From contig NZ_JACJON010000084.1 of NCBI RefSeq assembly GCF_014695585.1, forward strand, positions 62,001 through 126,000: a DNA stretch of 64,000 bases. Reading direction: 5' to 3'. The translations under genes and the position numbers were made by a program. Shown here piece by piece: positions 8,894 to 16,839 of this stretch. The notes below the pieces were generated by a model. The model was not told the origin of the DNA and made no database searches. It saw only the letters and a list, made by a program, of their open reading frames with translations. Every line of letters starts with the position of its first letter. Position 1 is the first letter of the stretch. Origin of the DNA: Microcoleus sp. FACHB-831 (GTDB lineage: Bacteria; Cyanobacteriota; Cyanobacteriia; Cyanobacteriales; FACHB-T130).

Positions 8894-10063
8894 ATGACCT
8901 ACCCACAAATGCCGATTCGTGTATGCACTGGAGCTAAACAGGGACAGGAGTGGCTAGAGCGCTATCGAGGACGAAAGCCGATCTTTGCTTGCGTTTTGGG
9001 CTTTACCGACACTGGGCTGATTCCAGGTATTTCGGCTGCGGGTGCAACGCCAGACGATCGCCGAATTACTGCGATCGCCGATGCTGAATTTTTGTACAAT
9101 GGCCCCCGATTGCCGAAGCAATATCCTTTACCTCCCCTAACTGCTGGTGCTTCACCCGTGCTAATCTCCCGCGCTGTTGTTGAAGCACTGGATATCCCTG
9201 TTTATTTATTTAATGCTGGTTTGCCTCTAGCTCCACCTGTTGAAGCAATAGATTTAGGGGGCGCTCCAGCTAAGTGCCTCAGCCAGGGAAATGCCCTAGA
9301 ACTGGCAACCGTAAAACATTTGCTAGAGCAAGGGTTAATTTGGGGGGAAAAACTTGCTACTACTGTTCCTGATGGCTATGTCATCCTGAGCGAGTGCGTA
9401 GTTGGAGGAACTACTACGGCTTTGGCTGTTTTAACTGGGCTGGGGGTTGATGCAGCAGGGAAGGTTAATAGCAGCCACCCCAAGTGCAATCACGAGCAAA
9501 AGTGGGCGTTGGTGCAAGCTGGTTTGCACCGAGCAAACATTGGTTCCCATTCCCCAATCCAAAATCCAAAATCCAAAATCCAAAATTCTCTCGATCCGCT
9601 AAAACTCGTTGCGGCAGTCGGCGATCCTATGCAAATCGCTGTAGCTGGGATGACTATTGCCGCTAGTCGGAGTTGTGGTGTTTTGCTTGCTGGGGGTACG
9701 CAGATGCTGGCTGTTTATGCGCTGATGCAGGCGATCGCTGCTAAATTTTCCTTAGATTGGCGACCGGAAAACATCGTAGTCGGAACTACGCGCTGGGTGG
9801 CAGAAGACCCTACTGGCGATACTGTGGGATTAGCTAGAGCTGTTGGCGAAATGCCCGACGGCAAAACTCCGCCTTTACTAGCCAGCAGGCTGAGTTTTGC
9901 CGCTTCTCGTTATCCCCAACTGCGGGCTTACGAACAGGGATATGTTAAGGAAGGCGTGGGAGCGGGTGGAGCTGCGATCGCGGCTCATCTCTACCAAGGC
10001 TGGGGACAAGATAAACTACTTGTGGCCATTGAAGCCTTGGTAGAGCGCTGTATTACTTGCTAA
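8894..10063 (+). CDS. CobT-like nicotinate-nucleotide-dependent phosphoribosyltransferase (UPF0284 / TIGR00303)
   Basis: The 389-residue product matches the cyanobacterial/archaeal UPF0284 family, distant relatives of CobT, which activates the lower-ligand base in cobalamin synthesis. Supporting stretches are GFTDTGLIPGISAAG near the start, LSECVVGGTTTALAVLTGLG in the middle, and VLLAGGTQMLAVYALMQAI in the C-terminal half. Residues around 220-232 (PIQNPKSKIQNS) come from a heptanucleotide DNA repeat inserted in frame, and I would not expect this segment in family members generally. The start ATG at 8894 gives MTYPQMPIRVCTG. Biochemical function of this subfamily is annotated mainly by homology, so the reaction is likely but not certain. 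Confidence 0.85.
   Translation: MTYPQMPIRVCTGAKQGQEWLERYRGRKPIFACVLGFTDTGLIPGISAAGATPDDRRITAIADAEFLYNGPRLPKQYPLPPLTAGASPVLISRAVVEALDIPVYLFNAGLPLAPPVEAIDLGGAPAKCLSQGNALELATVKHLLEQGLIWGEKLATTVPDGYVILSECVVGGTTTALAVLTGLGVDAAGKVNSSHPKCNHEQKWALVQAGLHRANIGSHSPIQNPKSKIQNSLDPLKLVAAVGDPMQIAVAGMTIAASRSCGVLLAGGTQMLAVYALMQAIAAKFSLDWRPENIVVGTTRWVAEDPTGDTVGLARAVGEMPDGKTPPLLASRLSFAASRYPQLRAYEQGYVKEGVGAGGAAIAAHLYQGWGQDKLLVAIEALVERCITC
9554..9586. repeat. Heptanucleotide tandem repeat inside the CobT-like gene
   Basis: Four exact CCAAAAT units (9559-9586) preceded by a partial unit form a short tandemly repeated repetitive sequence of the kind common in filamentous cyanobacteria. It lies inside the reading frame and keeps it open. 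A related CTAAAAT repeat builds the terminator stem at 16791-16833. Confidence 0.85.
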
Positions 10064-10245
10064 GTAGGTAGAAACAATTTAACTTAAAACCTCTCTCCTA
10101 CCCCTCTCCCTAACTCTCTACTAACAGAATAGGGAAGAGGAAGAATGTTTTTAACTTAGAGTAGAAATATCCCCCTTCCTTTATAGCGAAAGGGTTTCGG
10201 GGGTTACGTCGTTTTTATGTTTATTTATGTCTATCTACTTAGTTG

Positions 10246-10303
10246 TTAGTTCTCAATTGTCTTTTGTACTTCGTCCTTTGTCAGTTGTCGTTTGCTATTG
10301 ACT
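10246..10303. repeat. Degenerate heptanucleotide repeat tract
   Basis: The spacer between the CobT-like gene and the coiled-coil hypothetical gene contains a run of loosely repeated 7-mers of the type TTGTCNT (for example TTGTCTTTTGTAC and CCTTTGTCAGTTGTCG). This is a typical low-complexity cyanobacterial spacer. The preceding 180 bp also hold a CT-rich/GA-rich imperfect inverted repeat (about 10085-10140). No gene is seen in 10064-10323. Confidence 0.5.
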
Positions 10304-10323
10304 TAGAACTGAGGACTACTTGC

Positions 10324-10704
10324 TTAAGAATGGATTCTCCTTGATAAAAGCTGTTCTTCCAAAGCTGCAATACGGTTGTACGCTGCTGTGAGTTGTGCAG
10401 TTAACCGTTGAATCTGAATATCTGGTGACAATTCCTTCTCGCTGCTTTGATAAGAGTACTTATCAAACCCATTGTTATCAACCAGGACATCCTTGTGTTC
10501 CATCGAGCTGTCACCAATGCCAGAATGCTGGTAGTGATAGTGCCTGACACTCGCACCTGCCAAGGAACGCTCGGCTACTTGGACGGGTGGGGGCCGGTGT
10601 TCGGATAACGCTTCAGAAACTTTGTGAGTCAGCTGATCGATGCTTTGGTACAGCCCATCAACTTTATGAGTTAAAGCCGTGACTTGCTTTTGAAGTGAAT
10701 CCAT
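10324..10704 (-). CDS. Small coiled-coil hypothetical protein
   Basis: The 126-residue product has two coiled-coil segments: residues about 3-40 (LQKQVTALTHKVDGLYQSID) and about 93-120 (IQRLTAQLTAAYNRIAALEE). A linker rich in His, Ser and Tyr separates them (RHYHYQHSGIGDSS). There is no signal peptide or membrane segment. A GGAG tract about 12 nt before the ATG at 10704 could serve as ribosome binding site. The gene stands alone between two convergent or divergent neighbours. I do not recognise a family. The codon usage and clean ends suggest it is real. Confidence 0.6.
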   Translation of the reverse strand: MDSLQKQVTALTHKVDGLYQSIDQLTHKVSEALSEHRPPPVQVAERSLAGASVRHYHYQHSGIGDSSMEHKDVLVDNNGFDKYSYQSSEKELSPDIQIQRLTAQLTAAYNRIAALEEQLLSRRIHS

Positions 10705-11097
10705 GAGATTTCCAATTCTCCTATCTTTATGTTCTTTATCCTATGAAATAATTGGTAAAAAATTATAAAAATGCTGAATAATTTAAGTTTTTTAATATAT
10801 CTATCAAAAGTAGTAATTTCCAGGTTAAAAAAAGCAAAAATACTGAGAAAGCCAGATTATCAGGCGCTCGGGCAATTAAGTAGATTGGTAAGATTTTTGT
10901 CGCTTAAAGCACAATGCGTGAATTATATAGGCTTGTAAATTCAACCTTACGCTTGTCCTATTTCCCGTTCCTCCGGGCTATGAGAGTGCGTTGCACTAAT
11001 CTGTAACAGAAATAGGTACTAATTCATGCCTACAGGAAAATTACCCCGCCCTAATGGGTAAACTAAGTACATATACGACAGGTTGTTTAGGAAAAAA
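10705..11097. other. Intergenic region with divergent promoters
   Basis: This AT-rich spacer of about 390 bp separates the leftward coiled-coil gene from the rightward bilin lyase gene. It must hold both promoters. No reading frame, strong hairpin or known RNA was recognised. Confidence 0.4.
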
Positions 11098-11739
11098 ATG
11101 CTTAACTTTGAAGAGTTTTTTACGGCTTGCACGGGGCTGTGGAAGACGGAAAGAATATATCATTCCATCGTGCAAGGTGGGACCGAACGTTCTTACACGG
11201 AATATACAGTAGAAGCGCTGAGGAACGAACAAAAGCAGCAAATTTTGTCTGTCTCAGCAATGAACGGTATAAAGGTTGACCTGGAACAACAGAAAGATGC
11301 TGAGTCAGCGTGTCCTGGGTTTGCGATCGCGTTCGATACGGTTTCGGAAACGGGCGAACGAGTAGCGATGAGTTTGAAGGCGCTATTTGTACCCGATGCA
11401 TATGCGCTAACAGATGCGTCTATCCAGCCATCACCACCGCCCCCAGTTGCGGCAATGGTTCCAGACTCGGAGGAGATAATTAGAGGCTATTATTTGCGGG
11501 ATGAAGGCTATTCAGAAGCAGGCGCGATCGCGGGGCGCTTTACCTATCTACCCACTCGCCAAACCCTGGAAATGACAACGTACTACGGGCGTTCAGTTGC
11601 CATAGACCAAATGCGGATAGTCGCTCCTGATTTACGCTTACGCACGATTCTTACCTATAAGCGACCCGAACAACCCGATCAACCTCCAACAATAATTACC
11701 TTAGCGGGCTTTGGCGTTGAACGCAGGCAATCCCTCTAG
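11098..11739 (+). CDS. CpcS/CpeS family phycobiliprotein lyase
   Basis: The 213-residue product opens with FEEFFTACTGLWKTERIYH, the usual beginning of the CpcS/CpeS family, and ends with beta-rich stretches such as AGRFTYLPTRQTLEMTTYYG and RLRTILTYKRP. These lipocalin-fold proteins bind a bilin and attach it to a cysteine of phycobiliprotein subunits, supporting phycobilisome assembly in the cytoplasm. The subtype (S, U or V) is not clear, and a Pro-rich loop (SIQPSPPPPVAAM) in the middle is unusual. The ATG at 11098 is preferred over the TTG at 11083 because AGGA precedes it at a good distance. No phycobiliprotein gene lies nearby, so the partner subunit cannot be inferred from context. Confidence 0.85.
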   Translation: MLNFEEFFTACTGLWKTERIYHSIVQGGTERSYTEYTVEALRNEQKQQILSVSAMNGIKVDLEQQKDAESACPGFAIAFDTVSETGERVAMSLKALFVPDAYALTDASIQPSPPPPVAAMVPDSEEIIRGYYLRDEGYSEAGAIAGRFTYLPTRQTLEMTTYYGRSVAIDQMRIVAPDLRLRTILTYKRPEQPDQPPTIITLAGFGVERRQSL

Positions 11740-12149
11740 AGGTTTACCTCTAAAGAGATAGGCAACTACGAAAAATTTGTTGAATTTGGACAGCAACCGA
11801 AATTGCCTCATTTGGTAATTTGATTTTTTACAGGTCATTTTCATAATGTGAAAATTTGGACTTTGGTTAACCAGGCAGCATCGAACGATAAATTTTATAA
11901 TTTTGCTGTCAGGAAAATTGATGGCGGTGATGAATCTATTTACAAAATTTGTTTGTCTGATAGTGCAGCGATGATTTGAGCGATCGCGCTTTAGTAATTT
12001 GTGGTTAGCAACTTTAGCGACGTGGGACAGGAAACAAAAGACGACACGACACCGCTCCACACAAATACGCGGATAAAATTAAGTACTGCTATGCAGGCGC
12101 ATCACTGTTCAAAATCCATCCCAGCGCAACGGACAAAGGATAAACATTA
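11740..12149. other. Intergenic region, nothing recognised
   Basis: The gap of about 410 bp between two rightward genes has a minus-strand frame at 11701-12060 without conserved motifs, which I treat as chance. An AAGGA tract lies just before the next start codon. No terminator with a clear T-run was found after the bilin lyase gene. Confidence 0.4.
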
Positions 12150-13301
12150 ATGAAGCGACGGTCTTTTATGGTGGGTGCTGGAACCCTGGCGCTAAGTCAG
12201 CTAGTGGAAGGTTGCAGTTCCCCGTCAGAAACATTGAAAGTTAGACTGCTGAAAAATTCCATCCCACCCCAGCTATTGAAGGAATTTACCAAGGGTCTGG
12301 GACGAAAAATTGGTTTAGATTTTGCCCCAGACGCCAATTTAAAGGACGTTTACACCAACCTGCAAAAGTGGAACGGATCGGGCCAGGATGAAAATGGCTG
12401 GAGGCTGAAACTGCCGTTTTATAAACCCAAAGTGGCCGTAATTCCAGACTTAGTGACGTTGGGTGATTACTGGTTACAAGGAGCAATTCAGCAGCAATTA
12501 ATTCAACCGCTTGAGTTAGCACAGTTGGACGGCTGGAAGCAACTTCCGCCACGCTGGAAAGAGCTGGTAACGCGCAATGACAAAGGCTTAAGGGACGCCA
12601 AAGGGAAAGTCTGGGGGGCACCTTACCGCTGGGGTAGTACTGTTATTATCTATCGCCGCGATAAGTTTGAGACATTGGGTTGGAACCCGACAGACTGGGG
12701 GGATTTGTGGAAAGAAGAGTTGCGCGATCGCATTTCTCTTCTAGACCAGCCCCGCGAAGTAATTGGTTTAACTTTGAAAAAGCTGGGTAAATCCTATAAC
12801 ACCCCAGATCTCAACACAGTTTCTGGCTTAAAAGATGAACTGTCGAAGCTGAAAGGCGGGGTCAAGTTTTACAGTTCTGACACATACCTGCAACCGCTAC
12901 TGCTGGGAGATACATGGCTGGCGGTGGGTTGGTCTACAGATGTGCTAGAAGCTATGAAGGGCGAGCGCTCGATAGCCGCTGTCGTTCCTAAATCTGGAAC
13001 CGCTCTTTGGGCAGACGTTTGGGTTCGTCCTACTACTGCTAATTCTAGTACAGACAACCTGATGAAGCAGTGGATTGACTTTTGTTGGCAGCCAGATACT
13101 GCCAGTCAAATTTCTCAATTTACCAAGGCTGCTTCACCTGCGATCGCTTCCATAGAGCGAAACAAATTACCAAAAGATCTTCAGGAAAATAAGCTGCTTT
13201 TGCCAGAAGCGGAGGTTCTAGACAAGAGCGAATTTCTCTATCCCCTAGCCCAATCTACCCTAGAGCAATATCGTTCCTTTTGGCAGGAAATGCAAAGTTA
13301 A
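12150..13301 (+). CDS. Periplasmic extracellular solute-binding protein (PotD/type 2-like)
   Basis: The 383-residue product begins with KRRSFMVGAGTLALSQLVEG followed by Cys22, a twin-arginine-like and lipoprotein-like export signal. The mature part has the features of spermidine/putrescine-type binding proteins: GAPYRWGSTVIIYRRDKF in the first lobe, WGDLWKEELRDRISLLDQPR, then LAVGWSTDVLEAM in the second lobe. It should bind a small solute in the periplasm for an ABC transporter, but no permease or ATPase gene is next to it, so it is an orphan here. AAGGA precedes the ATG at 12150. Substrate is unknown; a polyamine is only a family-based guess. Confidence 0.85.
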   Translation: MKRRSFMVGAGTLALSQLVEGCSSPSETLKVRLLKNSIPPQLLKEFTKGLGRKIGLDFAPDANLKDVYTNLQKWNGSGQDENGWRLKLPFYKPKVAVIPDLVTLGDYWLQGAIQQQLIQPLELAQLDGWKQLPPRWKELVTRNDKGLRDAKGKVWGAPYRWGSTVIIYRRDKFETLGWNPTDWGDLWKEELRDRISLLDQPREVIGLTLKKLGKSYNTPDLNTVSGLKDELSKLKGGVKFYSSDTYLQPLLLGDTWLAVGWSTDVLEAMKGERSIAAVVPKSGTALWADVWVRPTTANSSTDNLMKQWIDFCWQPDTASQISQFTKAASPAIASIERNKLPKDLQENKLLLPEAEVLDKSEFLYPLAQSTLEQYRSFWQEMQS

Positions 13302-13342
13302 AAATTAAGAGAAAAAAAGAAAAATTATTTCTTTTGCCCTCT

Positions 13343-13363
13343 TTCCCAGGTTCTGCCTGGGAA
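13343..13363. terminator. Interspersed palindrome acting as a possible terminator between convergent genes
   Basis: TTCCCAGG and CCTGGGAA arms flank a 5-nt loop, followed on the plus strand by GCTTTTTA. This is a common cyanobacterial interspersed palindrome; a near copy lies at 49736-49757. It sits between the ends of the binding-protein gene and the leftward gene at 13370, where a bidirectional terminator would be expected. Confidence 0.6.
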
Positions 13364-13369
13364 TGCTTT

Positions 13370-13897
13370 TTAATTCACCCGCAGACTATCCTGAAGGTCG
13401 GCTTCAAACTGAATGTTGCAAACAGGTTGAGCCAAACTGAAGTTACAGGTATAGGTAGCTAAAAGCGCTTTTTGTTGGTTGAAAACCCTAGTGTTATAAC
13501 CATTCTGTCTGGCAACAGTTCCCAACTGATTGACAAAGCTATAACGCCCTATATAGTCGAGCAGAGTCCATAGTTGTCGGTTCACTACTAGATCTACTCG
13601 CTTCTCATCTGGGTAAGCTAACCAGTTGTCTAGCATTTTGCCACCAAACTGTTCTTTTGCCCACCAGAGACTGGGAGGTGTCAATCCAGTTTGCGATATG
13701 GTATCGGCTGTTATAATTTTTCGCCCATTTGTTGGTGTTGTCTTAGCTTGTAGAAGGTTTGACTCTAAAGGCTCTTTTGAGGGCTGTGGAACTGGTGGTG
13801 TTTGTGCGTGCGCTAAAGCAGGCGCAAGCATTCCCAAAGCGAATGGCAAAACAGCCAAAATTACATATTTTTTCTTTTTTACTTTGTTAGGTTTCAT
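13370..13897 (-). CDS. Exported hypothetical protein
   Basis: The 175-residue product starts MKPNKVKKKKYVILAVLPF, a basic end and hydrophobic core, with a probable signal peptidase site after ALAHA (about residue 30). The mature part begins with a Pro-rich linker and then a compact domain with LWWAKEQFGGKMLDNWLAYP and RQLWTLLDYIGRYSFVNQLG. Two Cys residues near the C-terminus (CNFSLAQPVC) could form a disulfide. The frame is open further upstream to 13945, but the ATG at 13897 gives the signal peptide. I do not recognise the family. It is probably periplasmic. Confidence 0.7.
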   Translation of the reverse strand: MKPNKVKKKKYVILAVLPFALGMLAPALAHAQTPPVPQPSKEPLESNLLQAKTTPTNGRKIITADTISQTGLTPPSLWWAKEQFGGKMLDNWLAYPDEKRVDLVVNRQLWTLLDYIGRYSFVNQLGTVARQNGYNTRVFNQQKALLATYTCNFSLAQPVCNIQFEADLQDSLRVN

Positions 13898-14013
13898 AGT
13901 TCCATAGCTCGTGGTTCGTAGTTCATATTTGATGGCAAAAAACATTCAATAATGAACTGTGTACTATCAACAAAATTTATTGATATCGACCCAAAGATGC
14001 CGCCATAGTTCCA

Positions 14014-15138
14014 TTAATCCCAAAGGCGACGCCCAGCTTTGCCGTTGAGACGTTCGTGGGTGTCTCGCAGCAGTGTTGGGATGTCAAGCTGTTGGGGACA
14101 ACGGGGCAAACAGTCGCCGCAATCGGTGCAGCGATCGCCTTTCACTCCCCAAAACCAGTGACCTGCGTTTTCAAACATACCGTAGCGGTACTTACCGTAA
14201 TCGGTCATATCGTAGGCTATGGCTAGATTCCGCAGCCGCAATACTTCCGGTATGTTTATAGTCTCCGGGCATGGCAAGCAGGCATTGCATTGGCTGCACA
14301 GGTCTGTAGAAAGTGTGTTTGTAAGTTGCGACTGCAAGCGCTGGAATACTTCAATTTCTTCGGCTGTCAGCGCCTCGTCGGAGTCAGCTACCTTTAGCGG
14401 TTCTATCAGTTCATCTGGGTTAGCCGCACCGATGCTTAGAGTAGTAATGCGGCGATCGCTTAACAAAAATCTGTAGTTCAGCTCTAGTGGCGAATATGGC
14501 TGACACAACTTTTCGAGCGTCGCAGGGGGTGTATATAGCCTTCCTCCCTTATCAGCGGGAGAGATAATAAAAACTCCCATGTCCTTTTGGTGGGCTAGGG
14601 CAACCGCTGGAGCATTTACCTGCTGGAAATAATAATAATGAAGGTTGACAAATTCAAATAAATCTGTATTTATTGCTGCCAGAATTACATCCAGCGTTCC
14701 ATGAGTCGAGAAGCCAACGTGTCGCACCCGACCATCTGCGATCGCTTCCTGCACCGCCTGTATGCATCCGCACTTCACCCAATCTAGGTGTTCCCAGGTA
14801 TTGACTCCATGAATTGCCAGACAATCTACATAATCTAGCTGTAAACGCTCTAGAGACTCATCAATCCAGCGGCGCATAGTATCGCCGTCAGCAACAGGAG
14901 GAATTTTAGTTGTAATATGCAGTTGCTTTCTATCTAGAGGCAATCCAGCTTTTAAGGCTTCCCCCAGATATTGTTCGCTTTTGCCGTAACCCCGCGCCGT
15001 TTCCAGGTGATTTATTCCCAAATCAACTGCTTGATACACCGTCTGGCGGGCGGTTGACTCGTTAGCCAGACAGCGCATCGTTCCAAGTGAAAACACCGAA
15101 AATAGCAAATTTGTTTTGCCAAACCGCCGATAGCGCAT
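14014..15138 (-). CDS. Aldo/keto reductase with C-terminal 4Fe-4S clusters
   Basis: The 374-residue product has an aldo/keto reductase barrel (about residues 1-280): MRYRRFG at the start, HLETARGYGKSE with the catalytic Tyr, TTKIPP with Lys, and LAIHG with His. The usual Asp is replaced by Glu in LETARGYG, which as far as I recall is normal in this subfamily. The C-terminal part holds two Cys clusters, CSQCNACLPCP and CTDCGDCLPRCP, typical of bound iron-sulfur centres. The substrate is unknown. The ATG at 15138 is preferred over the TTG at 15147. It lies downstream of the bifunctional nuclease gene on the same strand with an 80-bp gap. Confidence 0.9.
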   Translation of the reverse strand: MRYRRFGKTNLLFSVFSLGTMRCLANESTARQTVYQAVDLGINHLETARGYGKSEQYLGEALKAGLPLDRKQLHITTKIPPVADGDTMRRWIDESLERLQLDYVDCLAIHGVNTWEHLDWVKCGCIQAVQEAIADGRVRHVGFSTHGTLDVILAAINTDLFEFVNLHYYYFQQVNAPAVALAHQKDMGVFIISPADKGGRLYTPPATLEKLCQPYSPLELNYRFLLSDRRITTLSIGAANPDELIEPLKVADSDEALTAEEIEVFQRLQSQLTNTLSTDLCSQCNACLPCPETINIPEVLRLRNLAIAYDMTDYGKYRYGMFENAGHWFWGVKGDRCTDCGDCLPRCPQQLDIPTLLRDTHERLNGKAGRRLWD

Positions 15139-15218
15139 TTTTAGCAAATTCTCATTTTTCGCTATTGGTAATTAACATAAATGGGAAAAGAGGAGCCAAA
15201 GGACAAAAATAGAGCTGT

Positions 15219-15722
15219 CTATGTTTCACCACTGGTGAATCGACCGCGCTGAATAATATCTTCTGGTCGCAGGTTGGAGATAAAATCCCGGAAGGCTCGG
15301 CGTTCTGCCTCGTCGGCATCGCGGTCAACCGGAATGGAAGCATCGGCAATTACTTCTTCCATCACCCAAATGGGCGTGTTAGTGCGAATGGCAACAGCGA
15401 TCGCGTCGCTAGGACGCGCATCAATCTCCTTTTTTGCCTCACCCTGACGGACACATAAAATAGCATAGAAAGTATTGTCTTGAAGCGAGTGAATGATCAC
15501 GCGCTCCAAAGTCATGTCCCATGCCTCAAGAATATTAACTATTAAATCGTGGGTGAGAGGGCGCGGAGGGGTCTGTTTTTCCAGGGCGCTGATAATTGCC
15601 TTTGCCTGATCTTGTCCTATATAAATAGGCAGGGCACGTCGCTCCGAAGCATCTTTCAGCAGCACGATCGGGCTGCGAGTGACGGCATCTAATGCAATTC
15701 CAGCTACTTTCATTTCAATCAT
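15219..15722 (-). CDS. Bifunctional nuclease family protein (DUF151)
   Basis: The 167-residue product matches the DUF151/BFN family over nearly its whole length: VAGIALDAVTRSPIVLLKD, LPIYIGQDQAKAI, and the signature EIDARPSDAIAVAIRTNTPI near residues 100-120. Members have been reported with combined RNase and DNase activity in plants and solved as a compact fold in Thermotoga. The ATG at 15722 gives MIEMKVAGIALD. It is divergent from riboflavin synthase, sharing the spacer 15723-16081. The cellular role in cyanobacteria is not settled. Confidence 0.9.
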   Translation of the reverse strand: MIEMKVAGIALDAVTRSPIVLLKDASERRALPIYIGQDQAKAIISALEKQTPPRPLTHDLIVNILEAWDMTLERVIIHSLQDNTFYAILCVRQGEAKKEIDARPSDAIAVAIRTNTPIWVMEEVIADASIPVDRDADEAERRAFRDFISNLRPEDIIQRGRFTSGET

Positions 15723-16081
15723 CAGCTTGGCCTCTAGAACAAAGTAGGCATCGGGGGATAAAGCGAAGCGATAAACTGGTACTGGACAGATTGGGGCCGG
15801 AACAAAGACGCTAAGGCTCTAATTACTTTACCGGGCAACCGTAAATCCAGCCCTTGCAGACCCCTGGCAGTTGGGATCAACAAGACTGTACTCCAAGTAT
15901 GCCCCAGTCTCATGATGATTGTGGTGCGAATTTCACGAAAAAATATAGACACTTTGGTATAGAGTTTAGCCGTTTGTCTGTTGTACCTAAGTTTATTGTC
16001 TGATGTCCGTTGTCCGTTGTTCCTTGTACTTTTGTCAATTACGAATTAGAAATTACCAATTACCACTCAATAGAAAATTAA
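15723..16081. other. Divergent promoter region with heptanucleotide repeats
   Basis: The spacer between the nuclease and riboflavin synthase genes carries a degenerate TTGTCNG-type repeat (about 15976-16040) followed by an AATTACNAATTA-type repeat. It must contain both promoters. I see no FMN riboswitch pattern before the riboflavin gene and no reading frame with conserved motifs. Confidence 0.45.
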
Positions 16082-16789
16082 ATGTTTACCGGGTTAATTC
16101 AAGCATTGGGAAGTATGCGATCGCACGGAGAAGACAGATTCCAAATATCCTGTCTCCCCGAAGCATCCTCGTCGCTTCTGTCAGATTTGGCTATAGGTGA
16201 CAGCGTAGCAGTAGATGGAGTCTGCTTAACTGTAGAGGAGATTTTGCCGATGGGATTTGTGGCAGCCGCTTCCCCCGAAACCCTAAGTCGCACCACCTTG
16301 GGGGAGCGCCAGCGAGCCTCCACCATAGTAAATTTGGAAGCATCTCTACGAGTTGGCAGCAAGCTGGGGGGACATTTTGTAACGGGACACGTAGATGGGA
16401 TCGGCTGCCTCCAAGAATCGACGCAAACTGCCAACTCATGGGAAATGTCCTTTACAGCCATAGAGGGTTTTGGCGAATTGTGGCAGCGAACCATTGCCCG
16501 TTACATCATCCCCAAAGGCAGCATTGCCGTCAACGGCGTCAGCCTGACGGTAGCAGATTGCGACCCATCTGGCAGCTGGTTTAAGGTGTCTGTAATTCCC
16601 CACAGTTATGCTGAAACGAATCTCAGTTATTTGCAGACGGGCAATTGGGTAAATCTGGAAGGCGATATTCTGGGCAAATACGTGGAAAAGTTTCTACGCT
16701 ATCAACCGAATTCCTTGGTAGATGCACCACATACAGCCAGCCTTGACGGTATTACACCTGCCTTTTTAGCCGAAAACGGATATCTTTGA
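16082..16789 (+). CDS. ribE: Riboflavin synthase, alpha subunit
   Basis: The 235-residue product starts MFTGLIQALG, the hallmark N-terminus of riboflavin synthase, and shows the two tandem lumazine-binding barrels. The first barrel has AVDGVCLTV and GGHFVTGHVDG. The second has IAVNGVSLTV and VIPHSYAETNL. The enzyme converts two molecules of 6,7-dimethyl-8-ribityllumazine into riboflavin and the pyrimidinedione precursor, in the cytoplasm as a trimer. The length is slightly above the usual 210-220. No other riboflavin gene is in the window, so the pathway is dispersed. A shared hairpin follows the stop codon. Confidence 0.96.
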   Translation: MFTGLIQALGSMRSHGEDRFQISCLPEASSSLLSDLAIGDSVAVDGVCLTVEEILPMGFVAAASPETLSRTTLGERQRASTIVNLEASLRVGSKLGGHFVTGHVDGIGCLQESTQTANSWEMSFTAIEGFGELWQRTIARYIIPKGSIAVNGVSLTVADCDPSGSWFKVSVIPHSYAETNLSYLQTGNWVNLEGDILGKYVEKFLRYQPNSLVDAPHTASLDGITPAFLAENGYL

Positions 16790-16790
16790 A

Positions 16791-16833
16791 ATTTTAGATT
16801 TTAGATTTGGTAATTTAATCTAAAATCTAAAAT
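16791..16833. terminator. Bidirectional terminator-like hairpin built from a heptanucleotide repeat
   Basis: Perfect 17-bp arms (16791-16807 and 16817-16833) with a 9-nt loop lie between the convergent riboflavin synthase and M23 peptidase genes. The arms consist of repeated ATTTTAG / CTAAAAT units, so the stem is a repeat element placed where termination is needed in both directions. The stem is AT-rich and lacks a strong T-run, so efficiency is uncertain. Confidence 0.65.
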
Positions 16834-16839
16834 CTCGTG

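Noticed and set aside
11701-12060. 119-codon minus-strand frame after the bilin lyase gene
   Set aside because: No start context, no recognisable domain, composition unlike the flanking genes, and it overlaps the end of the lyase gene.
15723-16081. FMN riboswitch before riboflavin synthase
   Set aside because: No conserved RFN-element segments were seen; the spacer is mostly heptanucleotide repeat.
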